Shown: piece by piece, positions 10,933 through 20,947 of the stretch
Layout: each line of letters opens with the position of its first letter
Numbering within the stretch: position 1 is the first letter of the stretch
Assembly (NCBI GenBank): GCA_900323505.1
Contig: OOIN01000008.1
Coordinates: 806,001 to 870,000 of the forward strand
DNA length: 64,000 nucleotides
From: Ustilago trichophora
Lineage: Eukaryota > Basidiomycota > Ustilaginomycetes > Ustilaginales > Ustilaginaceae
Reading direction: 5' to 3'
Position numbers and translations under genes: made by a program
The notes under the pieces: generated by a model
Databases searched by the model: none
What the model was told of the DNA's origin: nothing
The model's input: the letters and a program-made list of their open reading frames with translations, nothing else

Positions 10933-11985
10933 ATGCCACCGAAAGGAAAGGACAAGGGCGGAGGAGGAGGCTCCAAAGTCGCCGTCGATAAAACCTTTGG
11001 TATGAAGAACAAGAAAGGTGGCAAAGGTCAAAAGACAGTAGCCATGATTCAACAGCAGCAAAAAGTAGCCGGTAAATCCAAGGAGCAGCTTGCCAAAGAG
11101 AAGAAGAAGGAAGAAGACAAGAAAGCAGCAGCCAAGGCGGCCAAGGAGCTTGCGGCGGATCCCATGTTTGCGATAGTGCAACCCAAGGTGCCGTTTGGTG
11201 TTGATCCCAAGACGGTCACTTGTGCATTCTGGAAAGCGGGTCGATGTGACAAGGGGACCAAGTGCAAATATGCGCATAGCAACGATGCGGGGAGGAAGAC
11301 GGAGAAGAAGGATCTGTACGTTGACATGCGCGATGACGAGGTGGACAAGAAGAACGACACCATGGACAAGTGGGACGATGCAAAGCTCAACAGCGTCATC
11401 TTGTCCAAGCATGGTAATCCACGATCTACGACGGACAAAGTATGCAAGTTCTTTTTGCAAGCTGTCGAAGATGGCAAATACGGATGGTTCTGGGAATGCC
11501 CCAACGGCGGAGAAAAGTGCATGTACAAACATCGCCTGCCACCTGGATTCGTCCTCAAGTCTCAAAAGAAAGAGCTCGAGGCTCTCGAAAAGGCAAACGA
11601 AATCTCGCTCGAGGACTTCCTCGAAACAGAACGTCACAAGCTCGGATCCAACCTCACGCCTGTCACTGCGGAAAGCTTCGCCAAATGGAAGAAGGAACGT
11701 ATGGATAAGAAATCGGCAGAGGAAGAAATGCTCAAGAAGAAGAAGGAGGCTCAAGCGGCAGCCAACAAGATGGCCGGTTTGAGCGGTAGGGAAATGTTCT
11801 CTCTCAACCCAGACATGTTTGCAGATGATGACGACGATGATGATGATGGAGAGTTTGATCTGAACCAGTACATGAACAAGGATTGGGAACAGGGGAGACA
11901 GGATGACGAGGCTCAACAGGGAATCTCGGAGGACGAAGATGAAGCCGACCAGGCGGCAAACGGCGTCAAGAAGATGTCGGTATGA
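10933..11985 (+). CDS. TMA46: TMA46/ZC3H15-type CCCH zinc-finger ribosome-associated protein
   Basis: This is a single-exon 350-residue protein. The Lys/Gly-rich N terminus (MPPKGKDKGGGGGSK) and the KNKKGGKGQK segment are characteristic of the DFRP1/ZC3H15/Tma46 family. The first CCCH finger has spacing C-x7-C-x5-C-x3-H (C97, C105, C111, H115). The second runs from C171 to H200 with the family's long insert (CKFFLQAVEDGKYGWFWECP). Known members bind and stabilise the DRG/Rbg developmentally regulated GTPases and associate with translating ribosomes, so a cytoplasmic translation role is expected. The C-terminal half is charged, with an Asp run at about residues 298-306. It is convergent with the apyrase gene. 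Confidence 0.93.
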   Translation: MPPKGKDKGGGGGSKVAVDKTFGMKNKKGGKGQKTVAMIQQQQKVAGKSKEQLAKEKKKEEDKKAAAKAAKELAADPMFAIVQPKVPFGVDPKTVTCAFWKAGRCDKGTKCKYAHSNDAGRKTEKKDLYVDMRDDEVDKKNDTMDKWDDAKLNSVILSKHGNPRSTTDKVCKFFLQAVEDGKYGWFWECPNGGEKCMYKHRLPPGFVLKSQKKELEALEKANEISLEDFLETERHKLGSNLTPVTAESFAKWKKERMDKKSAEEEMLKKKKEAQAAANKMAGLSGREMFSLNPDMFADDDDDDDDGEFDLNQYMNKDWEQGRQDDEAQQGISEDEDEADQAANGVKKMSV

Positions 11986-12569
11986 ATTAGTCCAGCCGCA
12001 TACGAAAGTTGCCCATAGCCCCTCTCTCAAAAAGCATATTCCCCCTCCCATCATCGGGACCGCATCCATCTGGTCCTCCTCCCTTCCCTTCATCCCGGCT
12101 CCGATGAGTCGATCTGTAAAACATCTTTCTCCTCGTTCACTTTTCACGTTTCCATCGCATTCGATTCAGCATTTTACACCACACGCCTTTTCGAAACAGC
12201 GTTGTGTACACTCCCTCTCTGAGTCCAACGAGCCACCAAGTCCAACTCACCGGCAAACGTCTGCTCAACATGTTTTAACCACAGCAGTGAACACCCCACA
12301 GACTCTCAACTCCCCTCCTACGGCCAATTCGAACAGGCACACAAGTACGAGAAACACGAGCGTGTGGTATTGCATAAAATAACAGACCATGAAGAGGAAA
12401 CGTGAGAGTGACAGAAGAAACCAAAAGATTCAAAAAGAAAAGCCCGTGCAGGAAAAAAGTACGTTGAAAGTCGAAACCAAAGATGCAAAAGTGCGTAAGA
12501 TGTGCGGCTGTGAGAGCCGAAGATTGTCCGTTGAAATTGTGTCAGTTGGAAAAGGATGCACGGGTAGCT
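11986..12569. other. Convergent intergenic region (TMA46/apyrase 3' UTRs)
   Basis: These 584 bp lie between two convergent stop codons. No gene is visible; the sequence should hold both 3' UTRs and transcription end points. Confidence 0.55.
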
Positions 12570-15452
12570 TCAAACGTCTGGAGAGCCATCGCCATTGCGA
12601 AGCTCCGACATGGGGCTGAGATGGGGTGCCGGCGAGCCTTGTCTCGACGGTGTGCGTGTTGTTGGGGCGACGAGGAGGTTCGATTCGATGGTGGTCATGT
12701 CGGTGACCGAGTGAGCGCGGCTTAGTGAGGCAGCGAAGAGGTTGGGTCGGACGTGACGTTCGCCAAGGGGCGATCCGGGCCCTGTGGGTGACAAAGTGCC
12801 ACCAGGAGCAACGCTGCTTGCGTGGACAGTGCCGCCTGGTGTCGCAAGACCCGATCTTGTCGTCAAAGTAGCGGATGTCAGGCGATGGCCAAGAACGGGT
12901 GTGGGTGCACGACTAGAGGTGCGTGATGCTGGACGCGAAATGGCAGTACCAGAGGTAATGCCGGTAAAGGTCGGGGATGCCGGTCGGGAGATGCGCACCA
13001 TGGTAGGCGTAGCTGCACCTCTTCGGGTGGCAATGCGAGCACCATGGCCGAGCATGCCGTCGGCAGCATCGCGGCTAGTCGGTAAGGTCGAATTGCGCTT
13101 CTTGGACCTTGTCGTACGTCGTGGAGCAAGCGACGGGAAGGTTGATGTCAAGGCCAGAGCCACGCGACGCACCGGCCAGCCCAAGACGCCAACGATGCCG
13201 GTGTTGGAGCGTTTGCGCGAAGAAAGGCGGGAACCTCGGCCAGCGGACCCGCTGGAACCGCTGCTCTCTTCGGAGCTACCCTCGGAGCTGAAGCCAAACT
13301 CTGCCTCCATGGTGGGGCTATAGTCCTTGGTATCCGCTCGCTTGCCGAGCTTGGACCAGAAGCCACGCTTGGAAATGTCACCGGTCGCCTCCTCCATGTT
13401 GGCCAGGACATAGTCGCCGCGACCATTGCGCTTGGTGCTGCAGAAGCCACCCAAAGTGCCCAGGGGAGGAGGGAGCATCTCTTTGATGGCAGCGCGTCTC
13501 CTGGACGCTCGTGGACCGCGACCACGAGTGCAAACGCAAGTGATGAGCAGTACGAGGAAGACGGCGACCATGATGATGAGCGAGACCGGACTGACGTGTC
13601 TGCTTGCGCCACCTAGAGCGGGCGGGAAGGCAGAGCCCTCACCGGTGGTCGGCCATTTGGGACGGAAGGGGTCCCACTTGCCAAGCTTGGAGTTGGATTT
13701 GCTGAGCTCGTCAAAGGGAGATGGGAGCGAGCCAGGTGCTGGTGGAATGTCGCGACTGGCCTCCAAGACGGCCTTACCCAAGGTCCAGCTGACGGAGAAA
13801 CCATCAATGTCGTTGACACTCTGGAAGAGATTCTTCTGCTCGCCCTTGCCCTGTGCTTCGTCGGCGTGATCTGTGCCGTCGCCGGCGCCCTTGTGGTCGA
13901 CGATCCGGGGAATACCGATGCCTTCGTGCAAGACAGTGACCATCCAGGCGGCCTTGAAGCATTGTGTCTGCAGACGGTTGAGTTGTACTTCTGGTCCGAA
14001 CAGATCGCCTGCGGCGAGATGCTGCTTGAGCTCGGCCCAAGGTTTGCCACAAAAGTCGACAGCGGCCTTCTGGAAGTCGACAAAGTCATAGACACCACCA
14101 AGACCGAAAACATCCTGGGAGCTGAACCAGTACTCGGATACGCCGATGAAGTGATTGACGCTAAAGTCGATCTTGGGAACATGCACGCCGTGAAAGAGGC
14201 AGGGTGGCTTTTTGCAGACGGCCTCCTTGTCCAAGAGGGGGTGCATTGACTCGAGACAGGCAGTAAAATTGCCGGTGCCTGTGAGCGAGACATCGGGTTT
14301 GCCCTCGACATCGGAGAGCTGCAGCCCACTTGGGAGACATGGATCAGAGAGGGGATGCTTGGAACTCGGCGTTTTGGCGTCGTCGGAGCGGAGGAGATCA
14401 ATGTACCGATTTCTGGCCTGATTGGTGCCATAGCCGAGGAAAGTGGTGACAAAGACTTTGTGCGACACCTCAGTACCGTCGAGCATCCGCAATGGGACGG
14501 TAGTGAGGTCGGCCTCGGCAGCAGCCCCTTCTCCTTGCAGCGCCTTCTTGCTAGGCTCGAAAGCAATTTGAGTGCTGGCACCACCCATGTCGAGGAAACC
14601 AAAGGTAGACTTGCCTTCCATGATGTCTGTCTCACCGTCCAGCGAGGCCTTCTTGCCGCGAATGTGGAAACCGTCCATGAGGTAGTTGATGGAAATCCAG
14701 CCTAGCAGACCTTCCTCCTCACCGCTAATGACCTGAACATGCTCGCTGCATCCTCCACCGTCGAGGCTGAACGAGGTATGCTCGCGAATGTAGCGGCAAG
14801 TCTCGCTCAGCACAGCCTCGCGCTGCTGATCTGGAAGAAGTCGCATGCCTGCTGTGGCCATGACATAGATTGGAGTGTCAGCCCATGCGGACTGAGGCAC
14901 GATCTTCTCTGCGTGGTCGAGGAGCCCTTTCAAGTAGCTGCCGACATCAGCAGGGTGGTCACCATAAGAGGACAGACCAGGTTCCACTTTAAGGCTCCAA
15001 TCGACGCCCGAATTCTCCCATGTTCCCTTTTCAACTTTCGGCAACACTTTGGCGTCAAGACCTTTGCTGGCTCGCAAAGCCCGCTCGAGCTTGGGGTCCT
15101 TCCAAGAGTAAACCTGCATGCGAGAGCCAGAGGAGCCGGCATCGATCAAAACGGCATATTTGCGACCTTCAAGCCAGGACGCAGGGGCATCCAGTTGGGC
15201 CGCACCAGGGGCAGCGCCTTTGAGAGGAGATTCGTTGAGCTTGGGTTTTGTGGTCTTGGCAGCATTCCAGGTGTAAGCGTCGGCCACATTCTCGCGTTGG
15301 ATGAGACGTGAAGCTTGTGATTTACGCTGCTGCTGCTGCTGCTGCTGCTGCTTTTGTTTTGAGGATGATGCGGGTTGGCGTCGTTTGACGGGTGTGTTGA
15401 ATGTGTAGGCACCATATGGCTGAGATGAGGATCCCTGTATTGGGTAGCTCAT
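12570..15452 (-). CDS. YND1: Golgi-type apyrase / nucleoside diphosphatase (GDA1/CD39 family, Ynd1-like)
   Basis: A single-exon 960-residue protein. Four apyrase conserved regions are visible in order: DAGSSGSR (residues 104-111), ATAGMRLL, SGEEEGLLGW and LDMGGASTQIAFEP. One strong membrane span lies after the catalytic domain at about residues 623-641 (VSLIIMVAVFLVLLITCVC), followed by basic residues. In the family, enzymes of this layout hydrolyse nucleoside di- and triphosphates in the Golgi lumen. They recycle the GDP/UDP left by sugar transfer and so support glycosylation. No N-terminal signal peptide is seen, as in yeast Ynd1. Unusual features are an N-terminal extension of about 95 residues with an eight-Gln run (35-42), and a cytosolic Ser/Thr/Arg-rich tail of about 300 residues, longer than I expect for Ynd1. 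Confidence 0.92.
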   Translation of the reverse strand: MSYPIQGSSSQPYGAYTFNTPVKRRQPASSSKQKQQQQQQQQRKSQASRLIQRENVADAYTWNAAKTTKPKLNESPLKGAAPGAAQLDAPASWLEGRKYAVLIDAGSSGSRMQVYSWKDPKLERALRASKGLDAKVLPKVEKGTWENSGVDWSLKVEPGLSSYGDHPADVGSYLKGLLDHAEKIVPQSAWADTPIYVMATAGMRLLPDQQREAVLSETCRYIREHTSFSLDGGGCSEHVQVISGEEEGLLGWISINYLMDGFHIRGKKASLDGETDIMEGKSTFGFLDMGGASTQIAFEPSKKALQGEGAAAEADLTTVPLRMLDGTEVSHKVFVTTFLGYGTNQARNRYIDLLRSDDAKTPSSKHPLSDPCLPSGLQLSDVEGKPDVSLTGTGNFTACLESMHPLLDKEAVCKKPPCLFHGVHVPKIDFSVNHFIGVSEYWFSSQDVFGLGGVYDFVDFQKAAVDFCGKPWAELKQHLAAGDLFGPEVQLNRLQTQCFKAAWMVTVLHEGIGIPRIVDHKGAGDGTDHADEAQGKGEQKNLFQSVNDIDGFSVSWTLGKAVLEASRDIPPAPGSLPSPFDELSKSNSKLGKWDPFRPKWPTTGEGSAFPPALGGASRHVSPVSLIIMVAVFLVLLITCVCTRGRGPRASRRRAAIKEMLPPPLGTLGGFCSTKRNGRGDYVLANMEEATGDISKRGFWSKLGKRADTKDYSPTMEAEFGFSSEGSSEESSGSSGSAGRGSRLSSRKRSNTGIVGVLGWPVRRVALALTSTFPSLAPRRTTRSKKRNSTLPTSRDAADGMLGHGARIATRRGAATPTMVRISRPASPTFTGITSGTAISRPASRTSSRAPTPVLGHRLTSATLTTRSGLATPGGTVHASSVAPGGTLSPTGPGSPLGERHVRPNLFAASLSRAHSVTDMTTIESNLLVAPTTRTPSRQGSPAPHLSPMSELRNGDGSPDV
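15327..15350 (+). repeat. (CTG)8 trinucleotide repeat coding for poly-Gln
   Basis: Eight CTG units on the plus strand read as CAG on the minus strand and encode Gln 35-42 of the apyrase. All units are identical, so length polymorphism by replication slippage is likely. Confidence 0.9.
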
Positions 15453-15936
15453 TGTGGCTGTTCGAGACGGAGAAGGGAAGCAAATCTATTTGGCGAGAAA
15501 GATGCCTCGTACGAAGCGACTGATGCAAAGCTTACTTCTGCATATGGATGTCAGCTGGTTGATCAAGTTGATGCGAATCGATCGCGATCGTGACTGTGTT
15601 GGTCAAACGGATGAGCCGGTGCGATGCTAGAACAGGTCAAGTGCTGACGCCAAGAACAATTCCGAATCCAAGAGCGTAGCTTGGCCAGCCGAAGTAAAGA
15701 CGAAGTTGGCGTCGAGGAGTGTGATGAAGAAAGGGCAAGATGATGAAGTATGAGGGTTGGAGATGCGATAGGAGAAGGGTGAGGTTTGGAATCGTTTGCA
15801 AAGTCGGGAAGGCCGAGTCTGATGAGAACGAGGCACAAGTGGTGGCGGGCGGAGCGTGCATCGGCGAAATGCAGCCAGTTTGTTCGTGGCTAGTGTGTGG
15901 TTCTACTGGCACGGGAGCAGCACCACCACCATCATC

Positions 15937-15937
<1 letters not shown>

Positions 15938-15978
<41 letters not shown>
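15938..15978 (+). repeat. Poly(A) homopolymer tract, 41 bp
   Basis: An uninterrupted run of 41 A, preceded by CCACCACCATCATCC, lies about 490 bp upstream of the apyrase start. Read from the apyrase side it is poly(T). There is no accompanying target-site duplication or retrocopy that I can see. The exact length is prone to sequencing error. Confidence 0.9.
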
Positions 15979-15982
<4 letters not shown>

Positions 15983-16780
15983 TGGATAAAATCAGAATCA
16001 AAATTGAGTGAGCACGGGGCCAATGGGCAGCATCAAACAAAGATGTGGTGGCCATTTCAAAACAAGCACCCCAGGAAGAAGCACTCGGGATGCGCGAGAA
16101 GGACATGGATGGCGCGGCAAAAGTAAGGCAAAGGAAGGCAGCTAGGCGGTTCAGCACGCTCCGAACGCACACGCACACACAACGAATTTCAAGACACTTA
16201 ATTGACTCGGGGCGGGAGAGACTTACGAGCTCCTGGGAAGAGGGCCAATTCGGTGGAAGCGAAATGCAGTAGAATGGGCGGGCTGCCTGCCCTGCAAATC
16301 ACCGAGAGCAAGACAAGAGAGGCTCGAGCGTGGGGGAAGGAAATCGGACCGAAACACACTGAGGAGAGGCAGAGCGGGGACAATTTGTGGGTTTTGAGGC
16401 CCAGACAAAAGGATTCCCAGGGTCACTCCCTTTGACCGACTCAGTCTACTCACTCCCCTCACTCCAACAGTTGGCCCATTCCACCACTCTCCTCTCAGCG
16501 AGTCGTGCATGGAAGTAACAAAGTCAGCAAGCACGGCCATGGCCCCGGAGACAGGCGACGCCGAGAGATTGGGACGGAAAAGGAAAAGTCCTTCCATCGA
16601 TGCCATGAAATTCCATCATTTTCTCCCTCTCTCTCTCTCTTCCCTGATCCTAAGGCAACGCGGCACTTTGTTGTTTTTCGAATTTTGGTCGGATGCACCG
16701 CCCTCCCAAGTCTAAAATTGGAATTGCAGGCGAAAAAGGCAGGATAAAAACGCACCAAAGATTTGAAACCCGTACCAAAA

Positions 16781-16845
16781 GGTAAGGTTTTCTCTCACAC
16801 AGCAAGCTGTAGATTTGACGCTAACCAATTTTGCTATCTCTGCAG
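16781..16845 (+). other. Intron-like element in a non-coding interval
   Basis: The stretch has a donor GTAAGG, an internal GCTAAC branch-like site and a pyrimidine-rich acceptor TATCTCTGCAG, spaced as in a 65-bp fungal intron. The flanking sequence does not encode a convincing protein, so it may belong to a spliced non-coding RNA or be chance. Confidence 0.25.
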
Positions 16846-19764
16846 GGTGCCGATACTGGAGCCTAGCGTAGGCCTGCCAGTGCCTGCTCGTCAACAGCAA
16901 CCGAGGCTACATGATACGCATTCTGCATCCTACTGGTGTACGGATGCCTCGCCTCTGTTGTTCACGATCCAAACACCAATGATGCACTTTGAACCCATAA
17001 CCGAGCTTTGCTATCGTGGAAGCTACTGTAACGTGTCGCCCAAATGCCGCCCAAAAGGCACTGATACAGTACGCCAATGGGCACAGATCCAAGCCATGCC
17101 ATCACTATGCGTAGTGTACTGCGACCCCTAAATGGAACGTGGCATCCCGACCGTAGAGTTATAGCGCCCGCGCCGTGAAGGCATAGAAAGGCTGTTCGTC
17201 CTTTATCGTCCTGTGTGAGTTCTCGCTAAACATGGACGCGATGGATCATCGTCTCAGCCTCTGTTGCCGCAAGTCCGCGCTTCTGATTCACGAGCATGCT
17301 CTTGGTTTCAGCTCACCTCTCTCGTCTCTTTACGGCGTCTTTTCGGGGTATTCCCATCTGATCCGATCCACACCATTCACTACCCTGCGTTACAGACAGC
17401 CGGTCCCTTCTTCGATGAGGATGATCAGATCGCGATATCAGTTACTGGCAACGGCAAGATGGCGGCTCGGCAGCCTTGTGCAGAGTGAAAAAACAGAGAC
17501 GCGGCCTGCGGACCTTGTTTTCGGTACTGCTTTCGTGACCGCAGGTCTTGTTCTCACACCCGGTGCGCATTCTCAACTCAGACCGACGCACCTAGCACGC
17601 GGGGTAAACGATCTGTTTGAACTTGAAATTCACCGTACACAAGCTCCTCTGAGGTCTTTCTCCGCTTCTCATTCTGTTCGGACAACGCTAGTTATTCCGA
17701 ATCAAGACGAACCTTCCGCATGATCATTTCATCGGCATTCGGCTTTCAGCATTCAGCTGTCGCAATCGTGTGGTCCCCTCAAGAGTGCCATGGCGACGGC
17801 TTTCCGAGCCTGAAGCAAATACCAGATTGATGAATGGTTGAACGCTGGGAAGGTTTCTCGAGTATCGATTGGTAATCTATCATGGGCGGAATTGGCAGTT
17901 CTCCTCCATTTGATAGCGCGGCACTGAGAGACCTCGAAATCTGTCAACACTCGGCAACCGGATGTCACGCTGAGGCATCGTCGCTACCCTTCCGAGGTCC
18001 TGGGAAAGGAGGTATGCAGCCGCCTGGTGCATTCACCACAACGAACCGGCAACCAAGGTGAATTCGACCGCTGCACGTCATCATTCACAAAAACGAAAAG
18101 CAGGTCTGACAGTGATGACGATGAAGTCGGTGGCGTGTTGACGCTCGGTAGCAAGACCGTTGCTGTCGGAGTAGCTTCCAAGTCGTCACAGTCCACCCCC
18201 CAGGTAAGGCTTGGCAGCATGCCAATCTTTGGCGTTGCCCGGAGAATTCGGGCCTCGTTCAGCGACCAAATACCGCTTTCACCGCCATGCTAGATTTCAG
18301 AAGAAGAATAAGATACTTCAGATCTTTAGAGATCTATGCTCCGATTGAATGTTGACACGGCCGCATATCATCATACCTAGACGAAGCCTCACACGTGCCA
18401 ACCACAATTTGTAATTGCACACGATGCAGGCGAATTTGCCGATGGCGATCGCTGCTTTTTAAGACTTCTCATGAGACAGCCCAAGACCAAAAGTTGATCC
18501 GCTGAACTTGACCCAGTGAATGAGGGCTTGTGGTAATACCATGACGAGATCTGTTCGTAATGGACTGGTCGTGTGCTTGACATCATGATTGCCATCATTG
18601 CCAAAACGTTCTCTCGGACCGGAGCTCTCCGCACTCGGCAGTGATCATGGCATGGCGTGCTCAGCTTTGATGGCTCCTCCGAGCTCATGCAGACACACAC
18701 CCATTGGGTCCAACAACCTTATTTTGGCCACTTCCGCGGACAGATCTCGAGAAGAAAAGACAATGACGTCGCCATATCGGTCGGATCGGAAGGAAGAAGA
18801 TTCTGCGGACGTGACGGCGGATCACCAATATCTCTCTCGATCGGGTGGTTCGACACCGTGATCAGGATCAAAAGGTGCGTTCAAGACAGAAGACAGTATA
18901 AACTAGTTCATGTCACCACAACGGCCACAAGCCCTAGAAAGATATGGGGACGAGCGGGGGCCTGCATTTGAGAACAACTAGCAGAAAGCATTGGGCTACA
19001 TGCAAGCGGATCGGGACTTCCATGTAGTTGAGCGATCTGCATCATGCGAACGATGCGTGTGCGATGTGCTTTGGAGATCGGGTTTTCGCTTGACCGTTGC
19101 CCTTGCTTTTGCGGCTGCTGCCCATACAGCCGCTGAGCTTCGCACCAAGACCTTCTTGAGAGGGCAGAAATAAGACAAAGGAAAGCGGAGACACAAGACG
19201 GACAGCGTGATGCTTTTTACTGCAACTCCGACTGCCGAACCTTCCAAAGACAAGACACGTACTTGTGACCATGAACAAGCTGCCCTCTTTCTGCCCCTTA
19301 TTTAGAGTTGTACACAACTTCTTTCGGGCAGTACCTAAGACATGGCGGACTTTTCAGCTAACAGAAGCTGGCAGCAACGCCTGGCTGATCTTGCCGTTGG
19401 AGGATGCACAAGATCCAAGCTTTGCGCATGCGGTCCTTTGTATCGCCGTCCTCGAGTTTTGCCGTAGAAACGCATCGACCTGCCAAGACCTAGCAACAAA
19501 GTAGCTTTGGTATGACATCGAGATGTGCTCTGGCGTACACGATGGCTGCTGGCAACGCAGCTGAATTACAGTACTTGCTGTCGCCCAAGCGCTAACTTAG
19601 CGCGCCCTTATCCGCGCAAGCCACGCTGCTAAAGACCCCTGAATGCAACCATCACAGATTTTGCTGCACAATCGGCCTTCCAAGAGTCCCACACAAATCT
19701 TTGCAGCAGCACGGGGAAGGTGCGCCATACCTAGGCAAGCACCAGGAGCAGCAAGACCGCTATG

Positions 19765-19779
19765 TACTGTACTGTACTG
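19765..19779 (+). repeat. (TACTG)3 short tandem repeat
   Basis: Three perfect TACTG units followed by TA lie in the interval upstream of Ras. No function is apparent. Confidence 0.8.
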
Positions 19780-20240
19780 TAGCTTGATCCAACGTCAATC
19801 TCAAGGTGCCCTTTTGACGTGACCGAGCGGGAGGAGGAAGGAGGTGCGTGCTGCTGCCACACTTTGAGTGAATTGAGAATTTGAGCTTTGCCCCTCTTTC
19901 TCAAAGGAGATCTCTGAAAATCTCACATTCAACAGCCGCTTCTCGAATACAGATGAAGTTGTAATTGTAACTACAAATATACGCAAAACCCTGGAATACT
20001 GTAGTTACTTTGCAAGACCAGACCCCATTTCCAAGGGTTTTCCGCCTTGCAACAGGGCAGCGAGCAAGTCTGGTTGGCTGGTTGGCTGGCAAAAAAGAAA
20101 AGAGAATGCAAGCCCTCTTTTTGGCGGATTTGAACTGCGCTGCCCTGCGTCGTGCTTCTCTTTCTTTCAGACAGCGGTAGCAGCAGCTGCCGCCTGTTGT
20201 TGTTTCGAATGAAAGAGGCTCGCGCTCTGTGCTGCTGATG

Positions 20241-20947
20241 CGCTACGCACCTGTCACTTGACTGCTCATCCGCCCCTTCTCTCGCTTCAACGCTCACACG
20301 CACACGCACACGCACACGCAGGCAAGCTTGCTCGCTCGCCTCTCTCTCTCGTCGCTGTTGCTGCTCCTGCTGCTTTTTGACTGAAAACGAACCATCATCA
20401 CTCTCGCGCACGCTTGGCTTCGGATTCGCTTCCGACATTGTAGCCCTTTCCATCTCTCCCACCTTTGCCTCCATCTCTGCCTACATCTCTCCGCCATCCC
20501 CTCTTTTGCCTTCATCGTCGTCATCTCTAATCGGTGTATCAACCTCAGCAACTCGTCGTCTTCATCATCAACTCGCTGCTTCCTTTTCTTCGTTTGATTC
20601 CCACCTTGATATCGTTCATCCCCGTCCTCGAACTACAGTAGCTCGTATCGTATCGCATTTGCCTGTGCACCTCGCATCCCATCAGCCAACACAGCATTTG
20701 TTGGTAATCTGGCACGTTCCCATACCTATTCATCCCCGGAACACTCGCTAGCCGGCCCTTGACAGTCTTCACTCGGATCCCTTGCCGACCCCCTTCCGAC
20801 TTTATCGACCTGACACAGAAGCAGCTTTGTCCTGCCTCCCAAACATTCCCGTTGGCTGTCTCTCCGTCCCAGCCTTGGACCTACCCGCACTTCTAAGGAA
20901 ATCTCTCCAATCGATCCATCGATTACCCAACACAAGTCTCGGACACA
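20241..20947 (+). promoter_or_regulatory. ATG-free leader/promoter of Ras gene
   Basis: No ATG occurs in these 707 bp immediately upstream of the Ras start; the last upstream ATG is at 20238. The stretch is rich in C and T (for example 20440-20560) and contains (CACACG)4 at 20295-20318. ATG depletion over this length suggests that much of it is transcribed as a long 5' UTR selected against upstream start codons, with a CT-rich core promoter at its distal end. The transcription start cannot be placed from sequence alone. Confidence 0.5.
20295..20318 (+). repeat. (CACACG)4 microsatellite
   Basis: Four perfect CACACG hexamers lie in the Ras upstream region, about 630 bp before the start codon. 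Confidence 0.85.

Larger units (their letters stand above)
15453..20240. other. Gene-poor 4.8-kb interval between apyrase and Ras
   Basis: I cannot support a protein gene here. The longest ATG-started frames (for example 17232-17723, 163 codons) have no recognisable motif or domain. The interval holds a 41-bp poly(A) tract (15938-15978), CT runs near 16620-16645, a (TACTG)3 repeat at 19765-19779 and one well-formed intron-like element at 16781-16845. Both flanking genes point away from it, so it is a divergent upstream region. It could carry distal regulatory sites or non-coding transcripts. Confidence 0.5.

Noticed and set aside
17232..17723. ATG-started open frame of 163 codons in the Ras upstream interval
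   Set aside because: No motif, no codon bias like neighbouring genes and no splice partner; chance length for this composition.
20120..20220. Possible minus-strand tRNA, because of a B-box-like GTTCAAATCC
   Set aside because: No A-box, no anticodon arm and no matching acceptor stem could be found at the proper distance.
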